Assembly (NCBI GenBank): GCA_032718475.1
Contig: JAUCBJ010005436.1
Span: 1-30,683, forward strand
Direction of reading: 5' to 3'
DNA length: 30,683 nt
Source of the DNA: Nemertoderma westbladi
Taxonomy: Eukaryota > Xenacoelomorpha > Nemertodermatida > Nemertodermatidae
Shown piece by piece: positions 8,186-17,624 of this stretch; position 1 is the stretch's first letter, and every line of letters begins with the position of its first letter. The notes below the pieces were generated by a model, which saw nothing but the letters and a program-made list of their open reading frames with translations, was not told where the DNA came from and did not search any database. Position numbers and translations under genes: made by a program.

Positions 8186-10714
8186 TTAACCACCCCAGAT
8201 CCCGGTCCCATCACCGAAACCGAGACCTCGCCAAGACCTTCGACCCCCACGGAGGCAGAGCGAACATGACCGAAGTAGTGCAAACTGCAGTCTCCGCCGG
8301 ACGGCACCCAAGACACAGGCGTAGCCGCGGTTTCGCATAGACTCTCGCCTTGCAACCAGCGCTTCTGTGAGGTGTGCGATGAGGATTTTGGCCTCGGCAC
8401 ACCAGACACCATCTGTGGTTCCCACCAGTGGTGTGAAGGCCATCCGTCGATCTTCACACACTGGCTGGTAGTGTGCCTTCTTTTGGCGCGCCCTCTGCTC
8501 GAGGAGGGATTCTGTTGACCGGTTGGTTTGAATGTAGGAGGTAGCGTCAGGGTTAATAACCGCAATGTCGAACGACGCTATATGCTGATTGGACCAAACC
8601 CCCCGACTGACCAGGTCTGCACGGACCCCACCCACCACTCGACCCTCCGCGTCCAGATGACCACGAGAGAGAGTAACCTCACGCTCCACACTGGATGCAC
8701 CGAAGGCTGAAGCCAGTAGTTCACCATAGACCTCCCTCAGCTCGTCATGGCGCTTGATGACGAGGCCTCCTGACTTGCAGCTGAGGGCGTGCGTAGTAGT
8801 GAAGTGGCCGCCGCAGCCCTCGCATTTGGTGGGGAGACCTGGTGGAACCAAACCATAGCGAAGGGCGAGACTATCTCGGAACTCATCGGGGCTTAAGTCT
8901 GTGTGGTCCACGGCCGATGGTTGGGCTGTGAGCCAGCCGCCAGTGTTATTCGCAATGGCCCGTTCTACAGTACGACGGCGACTGGGTGGGAGGGAGGCCA
9001 CTGAATCCTCCATTTTGGACTTGTAGTCCGCGTCCTGGGCACTGCGGCTCGCCTTTAGGGTGCTTCCCAACTTGGCATTGTGGTCTGCCACGAGAAGTGG
9101 TTCACCCGAACAGATTGACTCGGCGACTACCGATGTCCCGATTGTGGAGGTAGCCCGTGCGGATGTCTTACGAGTGAGTGGGTCCCTCAGTCCTATCCCT
9201 CCATGGCGTGTGGGAAGGAGGACGATTTCCTCATCAACCGTATCCAGAGGGAAGCCAAACAGTGCTGGGATGAATTTCTTGACCAGTGCTGTGCGGATCG
9301 GGGCGATAGCAACATCCTCGGTTGGTGACACCCGGAGGAGGTAGTCCCACTCTGCCTGTATGCAGCGTGAGACGCCTGTGTGGGCAGCCTGGGGATATTC
9401 TTTGGCAATTTCGGCGATGGTTTCGATGCTGCTGACCCAGCCAGCCACCTTCTCAGCTAAGAATTTGGCGTGACCAACCTCCGAACCAATGTATCCGCCA
9501 AGGAAGCGGTGCCCAGACACGATCTGGATGCCGTGTGGACCAAACAATGCTTGGGCCTGATTCTCGAGCCCCGGCTTGACTATGAGAAAGCTCTTCTCTG
9601 GCTCAGGGTAGTAGCCTATGCTGGGGCCTAGTCGCTGCAGCACGTGCCACCAGTTCCTGATCCCATGGAGTGTACCAGCTGATGCAGAGTCGTCTGCGTA
9701 CCAGCTTTGTCGTTGTGATGGTGTTCGCTGTATCATTGATGGAGCGTTCATTGGTGGTGGCTCGATGGGAGGTAATGGTTGTGATAGTGATCGAGTCTCG
9801 GTGTATCTCCTTGAATGCGGTGACTGTGGGACACTGGTGCTCCTGGTAGGCGATGGTAAGGGTAGAGTGGTGGACAAACTCGGTTGAGGTGATAACTTGG
9901 GTGAAGAAGGGTCTGCTTGAATATTGCGTAATGCCCGAATCATTGGGAGGGTGGTGCACCCATAAACCAGCATTGCGAGGGGATCACCTTGTGTCATCCC
10001 TTCGGCACTCCATATGGGCGACTTTGAGCCAGACATGTAGAGGGCAGCGTGACCGTTATAAGCATTATACACAAAACGTGATGCTCGATGCCAGTAAATG
10101 CGACAGTTCCACAATGCTGCTGGGCGACTCAAGCTGTTGAATGCGTTGCTCGCGTCGACAAGCAGCATTGCCTGGGTCTCCTCCTCGGTGAAAATAGATG
10201 TCATGGCGTGTATGGCGCCCTCGAGTCCGGCTTTGACGCCCGTGCACAGTTGGTCCGCACCACACTCTGCGATTAGATCTGACTTCGTCGCCATCGCCAG
10301 GCAGTTTGCCAGCAGGCGGTATAAAACCTCCCCAATGCCGATAGGTCGGACACCCGGCTTCTTGTCAAGGCCGATCAACCGACAGGCCCTCAGTGCCCGG
10401 ATCTGGCCCCATGGTACCATGGTGTTAGAGAGGCGTCGTGCGAGACTGGCGACAGCTTCACGGAGGCGTGCACTGTGGGCTTCATAGCGTGTGAGTAGAG
10501 CACTCCAGAGTTCTGCGTCGCCACCGACTGGACCAGCGCTGCCTCGCAGAGTCTTGGTGACTTTCAGGACTATCTGTCCTGATATATCGACAGCCTCTAA
10601 TGGTGGGAGAACAGGGCACGGTTCCAGTGATTCAGGTCTTATAGGAGCCTGTAAGGGGTGCTTCCTTTGAAGGATGTCCCGGACAGTTACTCTATCTGGT
10701 TCACCTCCTGCCAT
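8186..10714 (-). CDS. Reverse transcriptase-endonuclease (R2/NeSL-like REL-endo clade)
   Basis: An intact 842-codon frame. The RT has motif A VDASNAFN (D187), motif B TQGDP (about 241-245), the catalytic YADD (339-342), a following KS motif (374-375) and FLGG (404-407). A CCHC finger (C631, C634, H642, C646) precedes a restriction-like endonuclease with RHD (655-657), RADLV (698-702), SFDIAV (715-720) and a KK-Y stretch, the arrangement known from R2/R4/NeSL-type elements. This enzyme would nick target DNA and prime reverse transcription from the nick. The usual N-terminal zinc fingers are absent. A Ser/Pro-rich insert of about 70 residues (264-336) lies between motifs B and C, which is unusual. 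The catalytic residues look complete. Confidence 0.88.
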   Translation of the reverse strand: MAGGEPDRVTVRDILQRKHPLQAPIRPESLEPCPVLPPLEAVDISGQIVLKVTKTLRGSAGPVGGDAELWSALLTRYEAHSARLREAVASLARRLSNTMVPWGQIRALRACRLIGLDKKPGVRPIGIGEVLYRLLANCLAMATKSDLIAECGADQLCTGVKAGLEGAIHAMTSIFTEEETQAMLLVDASNAFNSLSRPAALWNCRIYWHRASRFVYNAYNGHAALYMSGSKSPIWSAEGMTQGDPLAMLVYGCTTLPMIRALRNIQADPSSPKLSPQPSLSTTLPLPSPTRSTSVPQSPHSRRYTETRSLSQPLPPIEPPPMNAPSMIQRTPSQRQSWYADDSASAGTLHGIRNWWHVLQRLGPSIGYYPEPEKSFLIVKPGLENQAQALFGPHGIQIVSGHRFLGGYIGSEVGHAKFLAEKVAGWVSSIETIAEIAKEYPQAAHTGVSRCIQAEWDYLLRVSPTEDVAIAPIRTALVKKFIPALFGFPLDTVDEEIVLLPTRHGGIGLRDPLTRKTSARATSTIGTSVVAESICSGEPLLVADHNAKLGSTLKASRSAQDADYKSKMEDSVASLPPSRRRTVERAIANNTGGWLTAQPSAVDHTDLSPDEFRDSLALRYGLVPPGLPTKCEGCGGHFTTTHALSCKSGGLVIKRHDELREVYGELLASAFGASSVEREVTLSRGHLDAEGRVVGGVRADLVSRGVWSNQHIASFDIAVINPDATSYIQTNRSTESLLEQRARQKKAHYQPVCEDRRMAFTPLVGTTDGVWCAEAKILIAHLTEALVARRESMRNRGYACVLGAVRRRLQFALLRSCSLCLRGGRRSWRGLGFGDGTGIWGG

Positions 10715-10720
10715 TTAGAT

Positions 10721-11341
10721 TTGGAGAATAATAATAATTCAAATAATTTAAATAATGATCCAAGCCCGAATTTACAAAATAATTCAAATGATTTTGTTTC
10801 GAACGAACAAATTAATTCCGTTTCCGATATGGGTGCTATTAACGTAAACACGTCGGGCGTGTATGGCCAGGCAGATGGGGGCCTGGTAGGCCGTATAATT
10901 GGTAGGCCGGAAGTGGCGGGATTGAGCCAACCCAGAGAGGGCCTGGTAGGCCGCGTAGTTGGTAGGCAGGGGCCGACTGTGTTGGGTGGACCCAGTGAGG
11001 GCCTGGTAGGCCACGTAGTTGATGGGCGGGGAGTGGCTGGGTCGGGTAGACCCAGCGAGGGCCTGGTAGGCCACGTAGTTGGTAGGCAGGGAGTAGAGGG
11101 CCTGGTAGGCCACGCAATAGCAGAGGGAGAGGCGGGGGTGAATAGACCCGACCGCGGTAGGGTTGATGTGTCGACTAGAGAGGGATATAGTAGCAGGGTG
11201 AGAGATAGCGAAGTTAGATGTGGCGAGTGGGGGGGGGGGGGGGCTACAGGGGCCCCACAACAGCGAGTTAGTGGTGAAAGGGGGGGGGGGGGGCAGAGAG
11301 TGTCCCACAGCCGTCAGCGGATAATGCGCGGGCCAAAATAG
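10721..11341 (+). pseudogene. Element B gag, Asn-rich and Gly-repeat segment
   Basis: This resumes the Asn-rich gag on the far side of the nested element. It continues with an imperfect 20-residue repeat beginning GLVGHVVG and a Gly/Arg-rich part. The frame crosses G runs at 11229-11243 (15 G) and 11280-11293 (14 G) and soon reaches a TAG at 11339-11341. After the second G run another register is the better continuation. The register change needed equals one added G. Confidence 0.6.
10881..11118 (+). repeat. 60-bp coding tandem repeat with hairpin core
   Basis: Units start at 10881, 10941, 11001 and 11061, with a fifth partial unit at about 11101. Each encodes GLVG(R/H)-type residues. Each unit includes GGCCT-GGT-AGGCC, an inverted repeat with a 5-bp stem and a 3-nt loop. 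Confidence 0.85.
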
Positions 11342-12177
11342 GTAAACCGCAACACCCGGCGACGGAGAGTAATAGGGGGATTGCGAGTATCCCCAGCGGC
11401 GTGCGACCGAGCAGAGAGAGACAGGTTGACGTCGTGAGAGGGCGGACGAAGCGTCGAGCCCGATCAGAAGAGGGAAGAAGAACGGTGGGGTTTAACCGGG
11501 AGGTCGACGAGAGATCTCACGAGCGGGAACACTCCACTGAAAGGAGAAGAAGAGAAGACAGTAATATAAGTATCGCCGCGAATGAGAGAAGAGCAAGGAC
11601 GGATAGCGAGCCGTCGGTAGTCGAGATGAGAACGGAGAGTCAGTGGGGTCGGACTCCGGGAGATTGCCATCGCCCTGGAGAGATGCGACCCGGCGAGGCG
11701 CACTACGCGCCGATGGAGGGGTACGCGATGTACCGGTACGAAGACGAGAACAGTAGAAGGGGGGGTCGAAGAGAAACTTTCCGACGGAATATAGCTACCG
11801 ATCGAGAGTACGGTAGCCACGAGGAGGATTACTCGAGAGGAATAAACTTCGATCCCGAGCGAGGCATGCAGACTGTAGGACACACCTTAGGCCTTACTGC
11901 ACATACCATAGGCCATACTGAGAGAGGCAATGTAGGCGATAGGATAGTGCGGACAACGGGATTAAACCCGGAAGTCGCGGAATGCATACCGGCGAATAGG
12001 CCAGAAGCTGATAGGCCTATACCGGTACCAGTACAGCAGTATGACTACAGCATGCAGGGACATAACATATACCCAGGGGAGGGGGGAATTATTGCGGATA
12101 GGTGTATGGGCCCCAACATATTAACATCAACCCCAGTACCAAACATACCGGTGGGGGGGGGGGGGGGGACAGGGTGA
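11294..12177 (+). pseudogene. Element B gag, Arg/Glu-rich segment
   Basis: The frame is open from the 14-G run to TGA at 12175-12177; the first ATG-like start lies well inside, which suggests continuity with the preceding segment. It is rich in Arg, Glu, Ser and Gly and probably disordered, with a GHTLG/GHTIG duplication near 11876-11925. It ends just after a 16-G run (12153-12168). There the frame leading into the capsid-like domain takes over, requiring removal of one G or addition of two. Confidence 0.55.
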
Positions 12178-15100
12178 CATTCCCCCATCACAATATCAAC
12201 AATACACCCCAATAGGAGCAAGAACAACGAGACCCTTGGATGAAAATAGGTCGTGCGACACAGAAATATGGAGGGGGCCGCTACCCCCTATGACATATCC
12301 AAGTCAAAGGAAAGGTGGAAATAGGACAGACGGACCGCACCAGACAGGAGAAACTATACAACATCCATCGAACCTGTTGGAAGCACAGGCGATGGGGATG
12401 GCCACATTGATCGATGCGTTGAAAACGAGGATCGAGTTACCACCCGTGGAACCATTCAAATTCGATGGAAGTAGGCCGGAAGAATATCTACAGTTTCGGC
12501 GCATGTATAGTAACGAAATACTAACAAAGAACTTGACGCAGGCAGAGTGCCTAAAGTATCTGCAAGTATACACGGGAGGCCCAGCATACGATATCGTGAG
12601 GCAATATCAAGGAATAGAGGGCGGCTTCACGACAGCATGGCGGGCTCTGGACAGGGAATATGGGCACCCGGCCAAGATCATAAGGCAGACGCTGAGAGGC
12701 ATAACATCGGGTGGCCTACAGGATAATCCCGTTAGCATTAAGACGTTCGCTAACAAAGTCGAAAAGGCGCTAATCGTGCTGAAGACGCTAGACGCGCCAT
12801 ACGAGCTCAACGTGTCCAATAACATCACCACGATAGCGCAGGCACTACCGAACTGGCTGCGCAACAAGTGGAGGAAAATTGCCTTCTCCACTCGAGACAA
12901 GAAGGGTGCGGAACCGGGTCTAGAAGAAATGTCAAGCTTCTTAAACTACGAGGCTGTACTAATAACTGACCCAGTCTATAGCGAAGATAGCCTGGGAAAG
13001 GGACCGAAGACGGATTACCATAGACCGAAACCAGAGCACAATACATCAAACGCATTACCGAGGCTCAGGCAATCATTGCCATATGCAGCGACGCAGGGGA
13101 CTACGAGTCCACAGCTAGCCGAAGACAAGACCACACCATGGAACGGACAGGGGAACAATAACAACACGAATAAATATAACCCCAGTACGTCCAGTAGGCC
13201 GAATGCAAACAATAAGAATAGTAGGGACTTTGGTACAAACGCAGCTGCGATACGCAATGCGCTGTATAAGGAGGGCTACGACCCAAAGAGCAAATGCCAG
13301 CTACACGCAAATGCGCTTCATCAAACCATGAACTGCAGGTACTGGCAGGCGCTACCTAGGCAAGATCAGATAGATTATGCGTTGAGCAATAAAATCTGCT
13401 CGCGGTGTGTGATGAGTGGACATAGAGCTAGGGAATGCAAGGAGAAGCCGGTAAAGTTCGGTCAAAGGAGAGGCCAAACGATGGCAACGAGCACAGTAGG
13501 GGCGAAGAAGAGAGGAACAGTGCTACTTGGAGTAGTACCCGTGCGAGTGATTGGGGAAGGCAATCGATCAGTAACAACACTAATGCTGGTTGACAGTGGA
13601 GCTGCCTTCACATTAGTCGAGGAATGGGTGGCCGAAGAGATAGGATTAAGAACGAGGCCAAGCAGAATGGCGGTAACAACCATCTCTAGCAAAGATGAGA
13701 TCCTGGAGATGAGAACAGGACGGTGCGCAATTGCAGCGGTGGCACCGGGGTGCGACTACGGGGCAACCATCGACCCCATCCAAGTGATAGAGTCAATTAA
13801 TATCAATGCCAGGAGGCCAACCAACATCGAGGTCGAGGAATATAAATTCCTGGACGACATTGACTTCTCAATCCCAAGTGTGGACGTTAGGAAGGTATCC
13901 ATCATAGTGGGAATAGACTGCCCAACGGCCCACGAAAGAATGAAAACGGTCTTCGGCAAAGACAAGCAGTGTGACCCGGTGGCGATATTAACACCATTTT
14001 GGTGGACGCTGAGTGGCCCAATCAAGAGCAAGATACCATTTAGGATGTCGGAGACATCAGGATGCATGTTTGCGGGAACAATGCAGGAAATGGGTGATGA
14101 GGGAGCAGAGGAGCAGCTTAAAAGACTGCTCAGGCAAGATTTTGAGGGACTGAAAGAAACCGGGGTCGGGACCTCGGTAGAAGACAAGCAGGCTTTACAA
14201 AGCGTGGAGGAATCGATGACATGCGATGAGGGGCGGTATACTATAGGAATGGTATGGAAACTACCGAAGATACCGCTGCCCGATAATAGAGGGATGGTAC
14301 TCACGAGACTCCGCAAGCTGAAACAAACACTAAAACGGAGCCCCGAGAAGAATGAGTACATCCACAGAACGATTAAGAAGTACGTCGAGAAAGGATGGGC
14401 CGTGGAGTTACCGGTCGACGAACCGAACACGGACAGGACATATTACCTGCCACTCCACGTGGCTTTGGACCCAAAGAAAGGTAAACTGCAGATGGTAGTT
14501 GACGCATCGGCAAAGACCAACGGGAAATGCCTAAACGACTATCTGTTAGAAGGTCCAAACATATACAACTCGGGCATAGAGGTCCTACTTAGATTTAGAA
14601 ATGGGAAACACGCCATCACGTGTGACATAGAAGGCATGTTCAACCAAGTCCGTGTAACAGAGGAAGATAGCGACAGTCATCGCTTCTTATGGTATAACGG
14701 CGAGGAAGAACCGTCGATAATACCGGCATATAAGATGGTAGTACAAAACATGGGGGCAAAGTCGTCTTCATTTACGACGACTATGGCAGTGAGAGACACA
14801 GTGAAGGGGAAGGAAGATAGGTACAGCAGTAGGGCCGTCGATATGATTCGACGCGGCTTCTACATAGACGACGGAATGGAGTCTGGAAATACGGTTAAGG
14901 AGATACTGGACACGGGGCGCGAGGTTCGCGACATCCTAAAAAGATCCGGCTTTAACCTGACCAAATTCCAATCCAGTTTGGAAGAATTCATCAAGGCAAT
15001 AGAGGACAAGAGGCCAGAATCGACCATGGATAATCCCACAACAGCCAAAGGGCAGGACATGGCGAACAAGAGAACAGAATCTCAACAGAAGGCATTGGGA

Positions 15101-15472
15101 ATCGTGTGGAACAGAGAGACAGACGAACTGAAGTATCAGCTGAGCCAGGAGGGTGCAGACATCCACACGAAGAGGGGCTATGTATCGTATATAGCAAGGA
15201 TATACGATCCCCTAGGCCTAGCATCCCCATTATTAGTCACGGGGAAACAGATACTCAAGAGAGTATACAAATTGAAGGATGAGTGGGACATAGAGGTACC
15301 AGAGGAAATCAAGAAACAGTGGAGTAAGTGGACAGGAGACTTGGAGAAGATGGGAACATACAATATGCCACGAGTGTATTTCCCGGATGGGAACATGACG
15401 AATCTGGACCTACACATGTTCTCCGATGCGTCGTTGGAGGCGTACGGAGCGGCACTCTATTTAGTACAATGA
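12170..15472 (+). CDS. Element B gag-protease-RT-RNase H (N part)
   Basis: The frame is open from the 16-G run; numbering here counts from 12236. A DUF1759-like capsid region spans about 50-240. A Cys/His pair (C354, H357, H362, C367) is followed by a CX2CX4HX4C knuckle (C388, C391, H396, C401). The protease DSG is at 453-455 and the downstream WWTLSGP at about 589-595. The RT carries DIEGMFNQV (motif A, D797), NMGAKSSS (motif B) and YIDD (876-879). RNase H begins with SDAS (D1064). The frame is cut by a TGA at 15470-15472, and translation in the same register continues the RNase H immediately after. The superfamily assignment is firm; whether the product was made as one polyprotein is inferred. 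Confidence 0.9.
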   Translation, partial: QGDIPPSQYQQYTPIGARTTRPLDENRSCDTEIWRGPLPPMTYPSQRKGGNRTDGPHQTGETIQHPSNLLEAQAMGMATLIDALKTRIELPPVEPFKFDGSRPEEYLQFRRMYSNEILTKNLTQAECLKYLQVYTGGPAYDIVRQYQGIEGGFTTAWRALDREYGHPAKIIRQTLRGITSGGLQDNPVSIKTFANKVEKALIVLKTLDAPYELNVSNNITTIAQALPNWLRNKWRKIAFSTRDKKGAEPGLEEMSSFLNYEAVLITDPVYSEDSLGKGPKTDYHRPKPEHNTSNALPRLRQSLPYAATQGTTSPQLAEDKTTPWNGQGNNNNTNKYNPSTSSRPNANNKNSRDFGTNAAAIRNALYKEGYDPKSKCQLHANALHQTMNCRYWQALPRQDQIDYALSNKICSRCVMSGHRARECKEKPVKFGQRRGQTMATSTVGAKKRGTVLLGVVPVRVIGEGNRSVTTLMLVDSGAAFTLVEEWVAEEIGLRTRPSRMAVTTISSKDEILEMRTGRCAIAAVAPGCDYGATIDPIQVIESININARRPTNIEVEEYKFLDDIDFSIPSVDVRKVSIIVGIDCPTAHERMKTVFGKDKQCDPVAILTPFWWTLSGPIKSKIPFRMSETSGCMFAGTMQEMGDEGAEEQLKRLLRQDFEGLKETGVGTSVEDKQALQSVEESMTCDEGRYTIGMVWKLPKIPLPDNRGMVLTRLRKLKQTLKRSPEKNEYIHRTIKKYVEKGWAVELPVDEPNTDRTYYLPLHVALDPKKGKLQMVVDASAKTNGKCLNDYLLEGPNIYNSGIEVLLRFRNGKHAITCDIEGMFNQVRVTEEDSDSHRFLWYNGEEEPSIIPAYKMVVQNMGAKSSSFTTTMAVRDTVKGKEDRYSSRAVDMIRRGFYIDDGMESGNTVKEILDTGREVRDILKRSGFNLTKFQSSLEEFIKAIEDKRPESTMDNPTTAKGQDMANKRTESQQKALGIVWNRETDELKYQLSQEGADIHTKRGYVSYIARIYDPLGLASPLLVTGKQILKRVYKLKDEWDIEVPEEIKKQWSKWTGDLEKMGTYNMPRVYFPDGNMTNLDLHMFSDASLEAYGAALYLVQ

Positions 15473-17068
15473 GAGGGGGCTCATAAACCCAGACTAGCCT
15501 TTAGCAAAGCAAAGTCAACGCTGCCAGATTTAGCATCAGTTCCCAAGTTAGAATTGACAGCTGCGAGACTAGGAGTTAGAGCCACAGCCTACCTAGTGGA
15601 CACTATTCCCAATATAGTGGAGACACACTACTGGACGGACTCCATGGTAGTGCTTGGTTGGCTACATAACGAAAGGACGAGATACCCGATATTTGTCGCA
15701 AACAGAGTGGACGAAATAAGGGCGACCACAGAACTGGAAAGGTGGCACTACTGCCCAACAGACGAGAACCCAGCGGACTTGTTGTCGAGGGGCGTGGTAC
15801 GCCACACTTTCTTGAAGAAGGAAGTATTGTGGCAACATGGGCCACAATTTCTGAGCGATAAGGAGGCCTGGCCACCGATGAGAAAGGTGGATCCGGGCTC
15901 AGAAGTAGTGTCAGAGGGAGAAGAGGGAGATTCAGAGGGAGAAGAGATATACTCCCAGATGGTGAGGGAGATTAGGGACGTGCAACCAAGACAAGAACTG
16001 TGCGATAACCCGACAGATAAACTCCTCAGCTACAGTTCTAGTTGGTATAAGACCAAGAAACTAGTGGCGTACTGGAGAGCCTTTGGGAATTTCCTCGCGG
16101 GAGTCAGCAAGGACAAGAAGATCAAGATATACATAGATCTGGAAGGAGCGGCCAAGGCAGTCATCCGCTATGAACAACGGAAGAACTATGGCGACGAGGT
16201 GGAACGCGTCGGTAACCAACAACACCTTCGACGGGACAGCGAGCTGATCGCGCTGTCGCCACAACTTAATGACGACGGGATTCTAGTAATGAATTCCAGG
16301 GTGGGATACAACAACAGCATAATCGTACCACCGAAACCCATCATCATTCCAACAGGAGCGCCAATAGTTCACCAGATTATCTGGGACTCCCACAAGTCGA
16401 TATTGCACGGGGGCACCAACAGAACTCTCACGGAGATAAGGAGGACCTTTTGGGTCAAACAGTTGAGGAAGAAGGTAAAAGCGGTAGTGGGGCAGTGCCA
16501 GACCTGCCGACGAGCGAAGAAGGAGCAAGCCATACAAGATATGGCGCCACTACCAGCGAGCAGAGTAAGACAGCACGACGCGCCTTTTACGCATTGCGGT
16601 GTGGACATGTTCGGGCCGATAAAGATCAAGGTGATGCGGCACATGGAGAAACGCTACGGTATCATCTTCGTATGTAACAACACGCGGGCGGTAGGGATAG
16701 AACTCGCCCAAGACGCTACCGCATCAGCATTCATTAATGCCTTAGAAAGGTTCAGAGACCGCAAAGGTGGGACGATCGCAGTGATATACAGCGACAACGG
16801 CACCAACTTTGTGGGTGCAGAGAATGAGATGGCAGAGGCCTTGGACATCTTGGAAGGGGAGGAAGTCAGGGCGGCCATGAGACGACGACAAGTAAAATGG
16901 GAGAAAAGGACGCCGTATGCACCACATACACTAGGATGCGTCGAGAGACTTGTGGGCAGTTCAAAGCATCTAATGACGAAGCTAATGAACACCCACATGG
17001 TCACTGAGGACGTCTTACGGACAGTGCTTGTGAAGTGCGAGGGGATCATTAATAGCAGACCGCTATGA
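15473..17068 (+). CDS. Element B pol: RNase H end and integrase
   Basis: The register is the same as the preceding segment. First come the rest of RNase H, with KLELTAARLG and WTDS motifs, and the NPADLLSRG motif. The integrase follows with an HHCC zinc site (H residues near 16390-16410, CQTC at about 16496-16507). Its catalytic core has the first Asp in GVDMFGP (about 16600), the second in SDNGTNF (about 16789) and the Glu in GCVERLVG (about 16936). All three catalytic acids appear present. A TGA at 17066-17068 ends the frame, though the register continues with recognisable sequence afterwards. Integrase inserts the cDNA into the host chromosome and makes the 5-bp duplication seen here. Confidence 0.9.
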   Translation, partial: EGAHKPRLAFSKAKSTLPDLASVPKLELTAARLGVRATAYLVDTIPNIVETHYWTDSMVVLGWLHNERTRYPIFVANRVDEIRATTELERWHYCPTDENPADLLSRGVVRHTFLKKEVLWQHGPQFLSDKEAWPPMRKVDPGSEVVSEGEEGDSEGEEIYSQMVREIRDVQPRQELCDNPTDKLLSYSSSWYKTKKLVAYWRAFGNFLAGVSKDKKIKIYIDLEGAAKAVIRYEQRKNYGDEVERVGNQQHLRRDSELIALSPQLNDDGILVMNSRVGYNNSIIVPPKPIIIPTGAPIVHQIIWDSHKSILHGGTNRTLTEIRRTFWVKQLRKKVKAVVGQCQTCRRAKKEQAIQDMAPLPASRVRQHDAPFTHCGVDMFGPIKIKVMRHMEKRYGIIFVCNNTRAVGIELAQDATASAFINALERFRDRKGGTIAVIYSDNGTNFVGAENEMAEALDILEGEEVRAAMRRRQVKWEKRTPYAPHTLGCVERLVGSSKHLMTKLMNTHMVTEDVLRTVLVKCEGIINSRPL

Positions 17069-17494
17069 TATGATGACCCTGAGTCACTAGACGTGCTGAC
17101 GCCTAGCCATTTTCTGATGGAAAGGCCAGCGACCATCGATATGCGGGGTGTAGACCCAGATGACATACACTCCCGCCAGAGTTGGAAAGTCGCTAAAGCA
17201 ATAAGCGCAGAGTATTGGAGGAGGTGGGTAGAATAATACTTACCCACACTCCATAAAAGAGGCAAGTGGAGGAAGCCGAATAGGGAGTTAAGAGTAGGAG
17301 ATCTCGTAATCGTTACGGATGATACTATCATCAACAACCAGTGGAGGTTGGCGAGAGTTGTAGGCACTTACTCCGATGAGGACGGAAGAGTCCGATCGGT
17401 AGAAGTGCGGATAGGTGGTAAGATAGGTGCGAAGGACAGAAAAACCTACAGGAGAGCTGTAGGGAAATGCTGTCTGCTAGAAGGGGCACCTTAG
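17069..17494 (+). pseudogene. Element B pol C-terminal domain (DUF5641-like)
   Basis: In the same register after the TGA come LTPSHFL, a YWRRW motif, YLPTL, a KW...LRVGDLVIV motif and a terminal ...VR.VEVR segment, the usual tail of BEL/Pao integrases. One more stop, TAA at 17234-17236, lies inside, between WVE and YLPTL. The natural stop is TAG at 17492-17494. Substitutions rather than indels explain the stops in this part of pol. Confidence 0.85.
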
Positions 17495-17549
17495 TGGAGT
17501 TAGAGAAGAGTTTAGTCGTCCAAGCTTTGGACTGAGGGGGGTGGGATTG

Positions 17550-17594
17550 AGGGCGAGACGCCCTTCCCACGCAAATAAAAAAAAAAAAAAAAAA
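17550..17594 (+). other. Hairpin and internal poly-A tract after pol
   Basis: AGGGCG-AGA-CGCCCT (17550-17564) is a perfect 6-bp stem with a 3-nt loop. It is followed shortly by AATAAA (17574-17579) running into 18 A. A G-rich tract (17535-17545), like a polypurine tract, precedes it. Together they look like a former transcript 3' end lodged inside the element. A simple A-rich microsatellite is the alternative. Confidence 0.55.
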
Positions 17595-17624
17595 TAGAAA
17601 ATAAAAATAAAAATAATAGTACAT

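Larger units (their letters stand above)
7995..10720 (-). mobile_element. Nested non-LTR retrotransposon with restriction-like endonuclease
   Basis: The insert lies antisense to element B and splits its gag. Its ends are deduced from the loss and return of the Asn-rich gag and from a near-perfect flanking repeat: TTGAAGAA at 7987-7994 and TTGGAGAA at 10721-10728, one mismatch. On the minus strand the 3' end has two AATAAA signals (8014-8009 and 8003-7998) and no long A-tail. The 5' end starts only a few bases before the ATG, suggesting 5' truncation or a very short leader. The boundaries are good to about 10 bp. Confidence 0.75.

Noticed and set aside
10784-11308. Minus-strand frames with YVAYQAL or LRGLPGP repeats
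   Set aside because: They are the reverse of the 60-bp gag repeat and carry no independent signal.
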